Origin: Sepioteuthis lessoniana
Taxonomy: Eukaryota; Mollusca; Cephalopoda; Myopsida; Loliginidae
Length of the DNA stretch: 64,000 nt
Direction of reading: 5' to 3'
Assembly: GCA_963585895.1 (NCBI GenBank)
Contig: OY757911.1
Location: forward strand, 63,640,807-63,704,806
The notes under the pieces are model-generated. The model was not told the DNA's origin and searched no databases. It worked only from the letters and a program-made list of their open reading frames with translations. Of the stretch, positions 11,913 through 21,939 are shown piece after piece. The number at the start of each line of letters is the position of its first letter. The first letter of the stretch is position 1. Position numbers and translations under genes: made by a program.

Positions 11913-13538
11913 ATGGTAGCAGAGCTAAAAGACACTATGGCTTCTAAGTATTTTCCTCCACCCGCATTGCTTAAAGATAACGCTGGAAGACGACAGGGAT
12001 ATAAGAATAAAACACGCTCCACGAACAAAAAGAAGTTAAATCCGCGAGACCGAACAGGTAACATTACAGTATGTTTTAATTGTGGCTGCAGGTTTCACTG
12101 GTCTTATGATTGTCCTTATGGTCATAGTAGCAGGAATAAAGATGGTGTCGAAATAGAGGAAGATTTATCCGTATCACACGTGGTCTTAATGAGTCAGCAA
12201 AAACATAAGAACGGCAGAGACATTTTTTGGGGCGAGACGCTTGGCTCTGCAGTTCTAGATAGTGGTGCATCCAGCACCGTTTGTGGAACAAAATGGTATA
12301 AATGTTTTGGTGAAACATTAACAGATGCACAAAAGAAAAAAATAGTAAAAATAAAAGAAGTGAGAACCTTTAAATTCGGCGATGGAAATAAACTGAACTC
12401 ACTCTACAAGGTGATTCTACCATGTGTTATCGCTGATATTGAAGTCAGTATTATCACTGATGTGGTGAACTCTGACATACCACTCCTCCTGAGTAAAGAC
12501 GCTATGAAGAGGGCTGGAACTTGCCTCAATTTTGAAGATGACAGGGTTACGATGTTAAAAAAGAAAATTCCATTAAGCTGCACATCGTCTGGACATTACT
12601 ACATTCCTATTACCAAACCTCTACCAAAAAAACGTAAGTTCAAACATGTACCTTTTATTAAAGAAATCTCTTCTAAAAATACGGCAAAAAAATTTAAAAT
12701 TGCAACAAAGTTACATAGACAATTTAGTCATCCTAGTAGTAAGAAATTATGTGACTTAGTTAAAAATGCAGGAGTGACAGATTCTGAATTTACAAAAATT
12801 TTGCAGACACTCCCAAATTCATGTGAACTATGCATTCGTTGCAAAAAGACTGAACCCAAACCCATTGTTGGAAATTTTAATATGGCTTCGGAAACCAGTG
12901 GTTCAAATTCTGGGATTTCTAAAAAGTCTTTGAATAAGCCGGCACACAAGGAAAGAAACAAGGCCAAATGTACAAACAGAAAGCCATTAGCGCAGAGTCA
13001 GCTTGTTGATCTCAATAATCCTACATCAGCAAAAATCTGCAAGAATGGGATGAAATCATTACCTACTCTAGAATGTAACTTTTTATCTCCTGATGTTCAT
13101 AGAAGAGAAACAATTTGTACTCCAGGAAAAGGATCTATTTCTTATAGACAATATGATGCTGAAGTTGATGACAAACTGAGTGAAATTATGAAAGAGAAAG
13201 AGAATCAGAATAAAGAGGATTCGGTTGCAAAAGTTATTTGCCATGCACAACATTCTGCAAAGAAGAAATTGCTTGGAAAAAGTCCAGGTTCAACTTGCAA
13301 GAAAAATCCTCATGTAATTGTTTCAGCAACAGAAATAAAATCCAATTCTTCTTTCTTCAACAATGATTCAAATACAACTTTACTAAACGATATGAATGCC
13401 ACACAGCTTCACTTTGATTCCAGTAACAGTGAAGAAGATTTAAATAGTAAAAGAAAAAAAAGAGAGAGATGCTTGAAGGAAAAGAAATTGCAGAGATCTC
13501 TTGGGTACCAACTAACACAAAAATTGCCCACCACTTGA
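11913..13538 (+). CDS. Chimeric gag-protease polyprotein with in-frame foreign C-terminal domain, 541 aa
   Basis: The start is taken at ATG 11913; upstream codons are LTR with no ATG. Domains: a lysine-rich N-terminus of only about 50 residues; a CCHC zinc knuckle C54-C67 (CFNCGCRFHWSYDC), the nucleocapsid motif; an aspartic protease with active site DSGAS at 116-120 and a flap/strand region to about 205 (PLLLSKDAMK); the HHCC zinc motif of integrase, H268 and H273 (HRQFSH), C304 and C307 (CELC). After about residue 327 (NFNMASE) the family normally runs into the integrase catalytic core. Here the text is unrelated: Ser/Lys/Asn-rich, low hydrophobicity, with CTPGKGSISYRQYDAEVDDK and a basic run KRKKRER. 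I do not recognise it. The last ~24 residues read the copia RNase H region out of frame. The gag capsid region is also mostly missing. The product could bind RNA and self-cleave but cannot copy itself; enzymes would come from a relative. Confidence 0.9.
   Translation: MVAELKDTMASKYFPPPALLKDNAGRRQGYKNKTRSTNKKKLNPRDRTGNITVCFNCGCRFHWSYDCPYGHSSRNKDGVEIEEDLSVSHVVLMSQQKHKNGRDIFWGETLGSAVLDSGASSTVCGTKWYKCFGETLTDAQKKKIVKIKEVRTFKFGDGNKLNSLYKVILPCVIADIEVSIITDVVNSDIPLLLSKDAMKRAGTCLNFEDDRVTMLKKKIPLSCTSSGHYYIPITKPLPKKRKFKHVPFIKEISSKNTAKKFKIATKLHRQFSHPSSKKLCDLVKNAGVTDSEFTKILQTLPNSCELCIRCKKTEPKPIVGNFNMASETSGSNSGISKKSLNKPAHKERNKAKCTNRKPLAQSQLVDLNNPTSAKICKNGMKSLPTLECNFLSPDVHRRETICTPGKGSISYRQYDAEVDDKLSEIMKEKENQNKEDSVAKVICHAQHSAKKKLLGKSPGSTCKKNPHVIVSATEIKSNSSFFNNDSNTTLLNDMNATQLHFDSSNSEEDLNSKRKKRERCLKEKKLQRSLGYQLTQKLPTT
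11914..11924 (+). promoter_or_regulatory. Primer binding site for initiator tRNA-Met
   Basis: TGGTAGCAGAG begins one base after the 5' LTR. It is the exact complement of the last 11 bases of animal initiator tRNA-Met (…CUCUGCUACCA). Initiator Met is the usual primer for copia elements. The ATG at 11913 overlaps it by two bases. Confidence 0.88.
12894..13468 (+). other. Foreign sequence replacing the core of pol
   Basis: Starts just after codon 327 of the ORF and ends just before the RNase H remnant at 13469. About 191 codons stay open in frame with the upstream protease. No YVDD, integrase DDE or RNase H motif is present. The composition resembles a disordered nuclear protein. An intron-free open sequence suggests capture from a spliced RNA by template switching; the source gene is unknown. 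Each boundary is uncertain by about 15 bp. Confidence 0.7.
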
Positions 13539-13606
13539 CAAAGAAAGGAGTACCTTCATTTAAGATCCTGGGGTTCATGTCGGAGCCGAAAGAGTCCTCT
13601 GTTTAA
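13469..13606 (+). pseudogene. Residual C-terminus of copia RNase H/pol
   Basis: In a frame other than the main ORF, 45 codons from ATG 13469 to TAA 13604 encode a typical copia pol ending: EIAEISWVPTNTKIA, HLTKKGVPSFKIL. This matches the WV-T---IAD-LTK end of copia RNase H, with His-His where Ala-Asp is usual. It marks the right edge of the replaced segment and shows that the ancestor had a complete pol. The main ORF overlaps it until 13538. Confidence 0.82.
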
Positions 13607-13657
13607 TGTTGTTGCACTTTCCTATTTTCTTTTACAGAACTTATGCCCTACAGAAAT

Positions 13658-13678
13658 GAAAAGAAAAAGGGGGAAGAA
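13658..13678 (+). promoter_or_regulatory. Polypurine tract
   Basis: Twenty-one consecutive purines with a central GGGGG end one base before the 3' LTR (13680). This is the expected plus-strand primer site of reverse transcription. Confidence 0.88.
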
Positions 13679-13679
13679 C

Positions 13680-13850
13680 TGTTAAGTATGCAAATTATCT
13701 CCCCTGACACTCTTGAGAAGAGAAGACATTATTCGATGACCGGAAGTAAACAAACGGTCATATTGGTTAATGTGCGAGTGTAAGAAGAGGGGTGTAATAA
13801 AGGCGTCTCCGTATGCAGAGTGTTAAAGTCTGAGTTCTTTGTTTTTAACA
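13680..13850 (+). repeat. 3' LTR (171 bp)
   Basis: Begins TGTTAAG, ends TTTTTAACA and is followed by the GTTTG target duplication. Carries 6 bp (CTGAGT) not in the 5' LTR, as part of GTCTGAGTTC. Confidence 0.95.
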
Positions 13851-13855
13851 GTTTG

Positions 13856-14950
13856 AACTTGACAAAAGCCAGACTTTCAAAAGCTTTCATAATAAACAAA
13901 CATTGCTAACTTAAAATATTTATGCAGCACAATATTTTCCATCTCATTTCCCTGAATTCAACTTTAGGTAAAACTAAGTACTATTGATAAATATAGAAAA
14001 CAATAAACTTTGGAAAATCTTTAATAATATGATTTTTAAAATTTACCTTTAGACTTGAAAACAAGAAAATATATTTTTAACCTTTTTCACACCTTTTTTT
14101 TAAAAGAATTTACTCATCATTCTTAAGATAAGAGAAACCATCAAAATATAAAACTGTAACCTGTAAACATTTTACCTTGAAATTGAAATTAAACCAATAA
14201 CAAATACAGTGGAAGAATTTGTTTTTAATTCAAATAACTATTGGACCACCTTCTCATGAGATTTTGTAAACTTGCACAATATGAAACAATAACATCCTAA
14301 ATATAGCATTAGAAAAAAAGAAAGCAGGGAAGCAACCAGTAACAAAGAAAAAGCTGGTCTTTTAAAAAATGTTTAAAAAATGCCACCTACTTGACTATCC
14401 TTCTCCCTGGGACTCCAAAAGGGAAAGGAAAAAGAAGATAATATTTAACTGTTATAGTATAACAGTTTGATCAAATTGAAGTAATGAAACAATTATATGG
14501 GAGGAAAAAAGTAGTTCATTTTCACATTGTATGGTATAACCAAATGTAAAGTTGTAATTTTATTGATTTTTTATGAATTAGTGTCAGGTAAAGTTGACCC
14601 TTTAGTGACTATCTTAATCAATTGACCTTGGGTTAGGTCAACAATGAGACTGAATATGTAGATTTAAATTTATTTCTAAACATTGAAATATTCTTTACAT
14701 AATAAATTAAATACCAGTATAAGTAAAAAAAAATATAAAAACAACTTGAGATTGCTGCTATAGAGAAATTTCTTGAGAAATTTAGATTATTTTCTTTTCT
14801 GTATAGGGTCATGAAAAAGTATAACCATTGCTGTTGTATGATTTAGGAAGATCTTAAAAATATCTCTGACATTTACTTGCTTTATCATTGTTTGTTCATG
14901 CATAATATTTAGGAATTTTTTATAAAAAGAGATTATATTATGTTGTTGAA
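13856..14950. other. AT-rich non-coding stretch
   Basis: No coding or mobile-element signal is seen. Confidence 0.5.
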
Positions 14951-14954
14951 AATA

Positions 14955-15446
14955 TTTGAGGGTAATTCAGTTAATAAGGTGAATTTTGCCAAAGCGTTGG
15001 TTATAGGAAGCATTGTTTACAGTTGCACCTTTTTCAAGAAAATCAAAAGTGATGTGTCCTTTCATGTCCCAAAAGACCTTTTCTACTGGCTGCTGCATCC
15101 AGAACTTTTTTTTTTTACTCAGGAGTCAGTGTTTTGCCACTCTATAGACTGTCTTTTGAACTCAGGCTCAATATTTAGCTCATTTGTAAACATTTTTTAA
15201 CTAAAACATGCTCTTTTGTACACATCATACATTTTTCTGAAAATTTCACATGGTTTTCATATCACTGTCACCCAAAATTTCATGATTGTGCTCTGTTCAA
15301 GCCTGAAGCACTCTGTTTAATTTGTTGTCATTTTAAATTGCCTCAAAAACAAATATTTTTGTGAGATTAAAATAATTTTTGCTATAAACCAATTCCAAAC
15401 AAACTTTGAAAAAAAAAATCACCCTACTGATTGAATGACCCTCATA
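14955..15446 (-). mobile_element. mariner-2 deletion derivative (492 bp)
   Basis: The left end carries GAGGGTAATTCAGTTAATAA. The right end, reverse-complemented, carries GAGGGTCATTCAATCAGTAG. Both ends lie next to TA. The interior matches the copy at 61545-62106: CAGTTGCACCTTTTTCAAG, TTCATGTCCCAAAAGACC and TTTCACATGG segments, coding on the - strand for part of a mariner transposase. The C-terminal catalytic half is absent. Confidence 0.75.
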
Positions 15447-15828
15447 TATAGAATATAAAATACACATTCATCACTGTTTAATCTAGGAAAACACTCAATA
15501 AAGCTAGGCAGTCGCTCATTGAAGTTTATTGTAAAAATGCATAAGTGCAAGCATATATCTAGAATGACTTGCAAATTTTAAAAATGGAGATATTGAAATT
15601 AAGGATAAAAAATGCTCTCAAAGGCATCAAATCTTGTGAGTTGGTAGAACTTTTGAATTAGTCAAATATTGTATGTAAATCTGAAGAAGATTTAAAAGCC
15701 ATAAAATGTGTTCTATATGAAATTATGTAAAGAAACATTGGTTAGTGCTTAAACTCTTGTCTTTCTGTCAATATAGTCACTGGTCATTAAAAATAAGTTT
15801 ATTTCAAGAATCCCAAATTAAGAAAAGT

Positions 15829-16064
15829 GGGGACTCCCCATGACTAAAGTGCTAGACAGCAGCCTTAAAATAAGTGAGTTTAAACTCCAGTTGCACTATT
15901 ACATTCACTTTTGAACTAATGCCCTTGAGAGAGGTATGAACCCTTTTATCCCCCCACCCAGCTATGTTTTTAATAATATCACTACTGTTCTACAAGGATT
16001 GCTTTGGCATTAAATAACCCATGGTGGTTGATATGCCATTAAAAGCAAAGAAACCAAAAACCAA
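15829..16064 (+). repeat. C-type tRNA-derived SINE
   Basis: Head GGGGACTCCCCATGACTAAAGTGC, then AGTTTAAACTCCAGTTGCAC, CCCTTGAGAGAGGTATGAAC, and the tail GGCATTAAATAACCCATGG plus GGTTGATATGCCATTAAAAG. It is diverged but complete. The flank at 15447-15828 holds nothing recognisable. Confidence 0.78.
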
Positions 16065-16069
16065 AATAA

Positions 16070-16975
16070 GAAAATCATCTGGATATTCAAGATAAAATAC
16101 AATATATTAAACTAAACAGAATCTTTTAGGGAAGAAACTTTTGCATCAATATGTAAAAACATTTTGAGGAAGTGTTTTTTTATGGATATTTGTTTATGTA
16201 TTGGGTTTGTAGGTATGTATGTTCCTTTGCGAGATGAATATCTCTGCTTTACACAGTTCCAGATCACCCTTCAGAAAGGTATAGTTACTTTGGATTCTCC
16301 AACAGTGAAGCAGGTGGTAGAGGAATTACTGCTATTGGTTGGTTCCCAATGGCTATAGAAGCAGAAAAGAGCAATACCAGATGAGCTGGAAGAAGAAAAA
16401 CTTCCAAACATCCACAGCTTTAAAAGCAGTCACATCAAGTCTCTGGTGGGTTATCAAACCAGACTCATTAACTTTGGTTGGCAGCTAGCCTAAGAGAAGG
16501 ACATAAGACCTATGATCTACAGAATTCACAGTCACTGTCCCAGCTTGCTGGCTCATGACAAATGAACCCCAGGTGTAAAGGGTGAGGTTAGTACTGTACA
16601 CAATGCACTTCACCTAAAAACTCCTGGTTCGAAAAACATAAATATGACCATTTACCCATTCATCAAGTCCTACAGCAATGAGAAAGGAGTAAAAATAGCA
16701 GATAGAAGTTGACAATAGAGGCTGCTGTCGCAATCCTGCAGGCAGGCAATTCATGTGCATGGGTTGCATGAGGTTGATCCCAGTGATGACACCTCATGAT
16801 GACCGAACAGCCTTTTCTAGATACAACACTGCTTACTCCACATGAAGAAGAACCTAGAAAACATAGCCTAAGCAAAGCTTATGTCCACTTAACCTGTTGG
16901 CTTGCTGCAGTTAATGAGCATCTTGTATTCAGTCAAACAACAAAAAGAAAAAAATCCATACCTTCCTCCAAAGAC
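16070..16975. other. Unassigned stretch, possibly LINE 5' region
   Basis: Short frames without conserved motifs. Base composition becomes less AT-rich after about 16350 (TGGGTTATCAAACCAGACTC, CAGCTAGCCTAAGAGAAGG). It lies directly before a LINE endonuclease fragment, so it may be the LINE 5' part. No proof in the sequence. Confidence 0.3.
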
Positions 16976-16978
16976 ATG

Positions 16979-17176
16979 CAGGTTTTAAAACTAACATTCT
17001 GTAACATCAGATGTATGCTAGATAAAACAAACTGCAGTTGTCCAGAACATTGTTCCATTTTAGTTGCACTTGAACTTGTAAGAGTTGATAACCAAGATTG
17101 CTGTCATCAGTGAAGTTCATTTTCCAGAAGGCAGCCTTCAAAAATACAGCACTGGTCAAGAAAGTCAAAGATGGAA
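16979..17176 (+). pseudogene. LINE endonuclease N-terminal fragment
   Basis: Decayed translation LTFCNIRCMLDK...VALELVRVDNQD fits the opening of an APE endonuclease of the craniofacial-development-protein-2-like LINE group (typically W-NVRTLLD...ALVARELARYNVDI). A few residues later an S-F/G-SL pattern follows. An A-type retroposon then interrupts it at 17177. The matching 3' part resumes at 17868. Confidence 0.55.
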
Positions 17177-17856
17177 TTGGCCCATTGGCTGGGGCTGTTG
17201 AATACACCTACTGCACCTATGCAGAAGATTAAGACCCACCCACCACCACCAATAAGTGTCCTGTATATGACACTAAACAATCTGATGGTGAGGTTCCAGT
17301 GATGTTGGGGCTTTGGAGAATGTGGAGTGCCCTTTCATCGCCATTGCTCCCAGGTCCACTCAGGCCAGAATGGTAGCACCTGATAGGGTCCTATCTATGG
17401 GTTAAATAGAACTAAGCTGCATACTTATGCTGAACTGAATTGTTTAAATTAGAATTCTTTGACTAAACTGAATAGCTTGAAATAGAAATGTTTTTGACAA
17501 TTAAGCTGTGTATTTACATTTAAACTGCATACTTATACTAAACTGAATTTTTTGAAATGGAACTGTTTTTGAATTTGAAACTGTACTCATGCTAAACTGA
17601 ATTGTTTAATATAGAACTGTTTTGACATTTAACTGTGTGTAAACAAAATCTATACTTATACTAAACTGAATTAGTTGAATTAGAACTGTTTGACTAAACT
17701 GAATTGCTTGAAATAGAAATGTTTTTTACAATTAAACTATGTACTCATGCTAAACTGAATTGTTTAGAATAGAACTGATTATTTGTTTTAAAATGGATTT
17801 GGCATTAAACAACCTACAAAGGTTGATATGCCATAAAACTCAACCAACCAACCAAC
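17177..17856 (+). repeat. A-type retroposon, complete, 680 bp
   Basis: Flanked by an 11-bp target duplication CAAAGATGGAA (17166-17176 and 17857-17867). Starts near CCCATTGGCTGGGGCTG, has the head (CACTAAACAATCTGATGGTG), about eight imperfect internal repeats of CTTATGCTAAACTGAATTG plus GAAATAGAACTGTTT type, then the tail GGCATTAAACAACCTACAAAGG and CCAACCAACC. This is the best copy for defining the family's ends. Confidence 0.88.
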
Positions 17857-17867
17857 CAAAGATGGAA

Positions 17868-18475
17868 AGACGCTTCTCACAATACAATATCAGTTTTTTA
17901 TCCACTATAGGACCTCTGTAATGCAGTCATCATCACCTTGTATAAGAACATAAGGGTCATGGGTCACTTATCATCACTTGCAACTTCTTAAATGTTTCCA
18001 CCAACACAGTCTCCATTCCATCCTCAACTTCAAAGTCCTCAAACAAATGTAGGTCATTAGCATTGAGGTCATGCTGTTGAATGCCCAACTACACTGAACT
18101 GGATATGTCTCCAGAATGGAGGACCACTGTCTGCCCAAAATTTTGCTATACAATAAATACTCCACTGGCCACCAGACAAAGGGGCATCCAAAAAGAGATG
18201 CAAGGGTTCATTGAAGAAGTTCCACAGCACCTGCTACATTGTCTATCACCAGTGATTCATTCAATTGTGCAACCTGGCAACACATCATCTACCAAGCTGT
18301 TAACTCTTTTGAGGACATGCAGATACTGCCTAGAGGAAAAAAGGAAAAACCCTATCTATCCTGAATTGACCTCATCAGCCTCCAGCAAGCCTGCAGCAAA
18401 TATAGGCAAACTCCTTCCTAAATCTTTGTTACCAAAGCCAAGCCATGACATGTTCATGTAAGAGACTAACTTAGC
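17868..18475 (+). pseudogene. LINE C-terminal fragment, continuation of the 16979 copy
   Basis: With a few stops and frame shifts the + strand reads ISIEVMLLNAQLH, GYVSRMEDHCLPKILLY, then a GHPK-like basic stretch and IEEVPQHLLHC. This is the LINE region that usually reads SIEAMLLKAQLRW-GHV-RM-DHRLP--LLYGEL. The zinc-finger tail that often ends these proteins is not visible. Internal RT domains are missing from both pieces, so the copy carried a large deletion before or after the A-type insertion. Confidence 0.65.
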
Positions 18476-18494
18476 TGAAATTATGTTTATCATT

Positions 18495-18665
18495 GTGTTC
18501 TAGATTGAGAAACAAGTACTACCACTCCTTGGTCAGAGTGGACCTGAGAGTAATGGTAATGAAAGAGTACTCAACAATTCCCAAACTCCAAGACTGGAGC
18601 CTCACTATCAGATGGAGTTTAATGTCATACCCAGGACACTCAAAGTCTTGTTTTATTTAACATGG
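18495..18665 (-). repeat. A-type retroposon head fragment
   Basis: GTACTACCACTCCTTGGTCA, AGTGGACCTGAGAGTAATGG, CCAAGACTGGAGCCTCAC and CATACCCAGGACACTC are the head in reverse orientation. No tail. Confidence 0.65.
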
Positions 18666-18814
18666 TTAACCCTCAACCACTGCTTTCTAGCACCTTCAAG
18701 TAAAAAGGGTTAGATTGGGCCTCTTTTATCACCTATCTAGTCTAGTAAAGGCTAAAGTAGAATGTTGTAAGTTACATGACCACTTCAATAATCAGATTGT
18801 GTATTGCTCAGCCA

Positions 18815-18945
18815 CCAGAGTCCCATCCACAAACCATACAGGTTGTCACCTACAACCAATGGCCTAGTTTGGGGTGTCTTAACTCTCTGCAGAGATGCAG
18901 TCAGCTTATTCTCCAGCCCTAGGCAACAGGGCAAGTGAATGTGAG
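18815..18945 (-). repeat. A-type retroposon head end fragment
   Basis: Ends with CTCTGCAGAGATGCAGTCAG and TATTCTCCAGCCCTAGGCAA, the first 60 bases of the A-type element reversed. Separated from the 18495-18665 piece by about 150 bp of unrelated sequence. Confidence 0.5.
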
Positions 18946-19101
18946 GCAGAATAGTTTTTTTGCAATAAAATAATTGAACAGGAATAATATTTCTGTGCAT
19001 CAGAAATGGATGGTACAGAGACATCCTAGTAGAATTCCACATACTAAAGTGGCCGAAAAGTCTGTCCAGTTTTCTTAGTAAAAATTAAAACATTAAACTT
19101 A

Positions 19102-19677
19102 CTGAGCCCAGTTGACTGAGACTGTAGAATACACTGACTGCATCTCTCCAAAGGAGTAAAACACCCACCCCACAACAAGTGTCCTGGATATGTTACTAAA
19201 CAATCTGATGGTCAGGTTCCAGTATTGCTGGAGCTTTGGGGAATGTGCAGTACTCCTTCATTGTCATCACTCACAAATCCACTCTGGCCCAGAGTGGTAA
19301 CACCTGATAGGGTCCTATCTATGGGTGAAATAGAACTTAACTGTGCTTTCGAGAGTTTACTCTTTTTACATTTGAACTGAGTATTTATGCTAAACTGAAC
19401 TGTTTTCACGTTTAAACTGTGTACTTATGCTAAACTAAATTACTTGAAATAGAACTGCTTTTGACATGGAAACTGTACTTTCACTAAACTGAATTGTTTG
19501 AATTAGAACTGTTTAACTAAACTGAATAGCTTGAAATAGAAATGTTTTTGATAATTAAACTGTGCACTCATGCTAAACTGAATTGTTTGAAAAAGAACTG
19601 ATTATTTGTATAAAGATGGATTTGGTGTTAAATAACCTACAAAGGTTGATATGCCATAAAACCCAAACAACCAACCA
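19102..19677 (+). repeat. A-type retroposon, complete, 576 bp
   Basis: Flanked by a 10-bp target duplication ATTAAACTTA (19092-19101 and 19678-19687). Head CCCAGTTGACTGAGACTG, internal repeats, tail AATAACCTACAAAGGTTGAT and CCAACCAA. It has fewer internal units than the 17177 copy, showing unit-number change between copies. Confidence 0.88.
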
Positions 19678-19689
19678 ATTAAACTTATT

Positions 19690-20860
19690 GAATTACATAT
19701 TTACTATTTTGTTAAACTATCTTCTGTTTTCTTTCAGGCAACTTCATAATTTCATTCTCCCAAAACATTTATATGAACTGTTGGTGATGTTTTCTATAAG
19801 TAAAAACTTTCAACCAAATTGCAACAATTTATTTCCTGATCACCAAGAAGCATGTCATCTAGTATTATCCTGATAGAACACTATGCTGTATCTTATAGCT
19901 AATTTCAATGTATTCAGTGACTACAACTTTCAATTGCTCTTATCAGAAACAATACTTATTCAATCATTTGTTTCTATAACTGGAACTCATATTAAGGGAC
20001 CTTCTTTGAACCTCATCCTATACACAGTATCACCATCTTTAGATGAAGACTGGCCTTTGGTTATAGTCTGTGGTTGTTCATTTCACATGCTCATTCCACA
20101 TTGTTACAAATAACTCACTTTCAATCTTCTGTTACTGTTAATGTTTTTTTCACTTAATACATGTGGAATTCATATATGCAAGGATTTAAAAAATCAAGTT
20201 TGTACAAATGATTTCCAAGAGTTGATTTGCATATTTGTATGTTGTCAATATTTCATTCATTGAAATAATTAACATAATTTCATGGCTCTGTCTCAACTAG
20301 TTTATTTGTGTTAGAAATCTCCAACCTGAAAATTTTCTCACTTAAAAACCTTCTCAGTGAAACCTTCTCTGTAAACTGCACAAATATTTAGTTGTATTTT
20401 AGTCATATTTTTAATTTTCATAAAATAAAAAGGCATAATTTGTAGAAAATGTTGCTTATCTGTTCCCATTTTCAACATCAAAATCAATAAACAAAAACAT
20501 AACTATTCTGATTTTTTTTAAATACACACTGATATGACAACTGTCACAAAACAATATTTTTGAATGATTTTAGTTAAATGCTCTGAATGCCATCTAAGAA
20601 GAAAAACAGAACCAACTATTTAGTTGACTTGATTAACATGTCTGTGCCCAAGTTGACCTATTCCCACAAATATCTCCATTCATTGTGTCATTTAACAAAG
20701 TGCTGTTTCCTCACACCTGAACATTATTCTAAACAGAATGATTGTCTTCTTTAGCAAGCTTCGAATGATAGAAAGTGTAAAACAAAATTTGAAAAATGTT
20801 TAAGTTTGTTTAACAAAGAAGACTAGTTCTGTTTTCCTGCTTATAAAAACAATTGTCATT
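19690..20860. other. AT-rich non-coding stretch
   Basis: Frames at 19583-20113 (+) have no conserved motif and no recognisable splice context. Nothing else is seen. Confidence 0.5.

Positions 20861-20862
<2 letters not shown>

Positions 20863-20916
<54 letters not shown>
20863..20916. repeat. (CT)n microsatellite
   Basis: About 27 uninterrupted CT units. Confidence 0.96.
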
Positions 20917-20919
<3 letters not shown>

Positions 20920-21800
20920 ACAACTAGGAATGTTGGAGATCAACATTGAGCTCTGATTTATCTTTAGTTAAATCAAACATCTATAGTGCACTATGGTCAA
21001 CAAAAAAGTTATGATTGTGTGGCGTTATAAAAATACTGAAGTGTCAGAGTTAATTTTCTTCTCTTTTTGAGGACAATTCTTCTACTTTAAGGTAACCAAT
21101 ATTAAATTATCTTGGAACCACAAAGATAATAAATGTGAAATGCAAACAGAAAAACTCATTAGGAGAAACATTATTGTAACAAGAACTATTATTGACTTTT
21201 GTATTTTGAAATATTCAATTTTGCATTGATAGATATCAAATGACCCAACAAAAATTCAATAGAAAATTATGGATTTTAGTTAGAATTCCTGGTAATCATA
21301 ATTTCTAAGTCTCTTTATAAATCATGTATATTGCTAGAACCTTATAATTAATTGTGGGTTTAATGTCGATTAATACAAAATGATTTTTCATTTTAATAAT
21401 TTGGTGTAGAATGAACAAACTATATTTCATGACTGCATTTTAAACCTTGACCTTTATTTGGTGAGCAGTTAATTTCACACCATTTAGCTTAGTTTCCTGT
21501 CTCAGCCTTCTGTTCATACAATTATATGGGATTTGTCCCTCTACTGATCAAACTGACATGATTTTGCTTTTGGAACTAACAATACTTTTAGTGCATAATT
21601 CACTTGACATGAAATACCTTAAGTGAACTTAACTGGCAAAATCATTTTGTATGTTTAGCAAAATCAGTTGTTTTTTTTTAACTCCTGAAATGAGAAATTA
21701 TTATTCATAATATACTTGAACTAGTTTCCTTATCCATGCCTGTTATGATTGCTACAATGTTTTGGCTTTTATAATTTCCAGCCTTTTTTAGTCGTTTGTT
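20920..21800. other. AT-rich non-coding stretch
   Basis: No feature recognised. Confidence 0.5.
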
Positions 21801-21939
21801 CTGTCCTGTCATTGAAGCTTAGAATATGCTGAATGTATCCTCTGCAGAGGGATTAGAATCTTCTATAAAGGGATATGCTGGGTAGGATACTTAACTGCAT
21901 CTGATGGTGAGGTTTCAGTTCTGGAGATCTGAAGGGTGT

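Larger units (their letters stand above)
11748..13850 (+). mobile_element. Ty1/copia-type LTR retrotransposon, non-autonomous
   Basis: Complete structure: 5' LTR 11748-11912, primer binding site, one long ORF, polypurine tract and 3' LTR 13680-13850. It is flanked by a perfect 5-bp target duplication GTTTG (11743-11747 and 13851-13855). Both LTRs begin TGTTAAG and end TTTTTAACA. At 2103 bp it is less than half the usual 4.5-5 kb of copia elements. The missing part is the integrase core, reverse transcriptase and most of RNase H. The order protease, then HHCC, then integrase is the copia order. The protease and pre-integrase text resembles copia (GalEa-like) elements common in marine invertebrates; the clade is from memory. 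Confidence 0.93.

Noticed and set aside
16796..17113. Host protein-coding gene of 105 residues
   Set aside because: The readable part matches a LINE endonuclease start, and the rest has no conserved motif.
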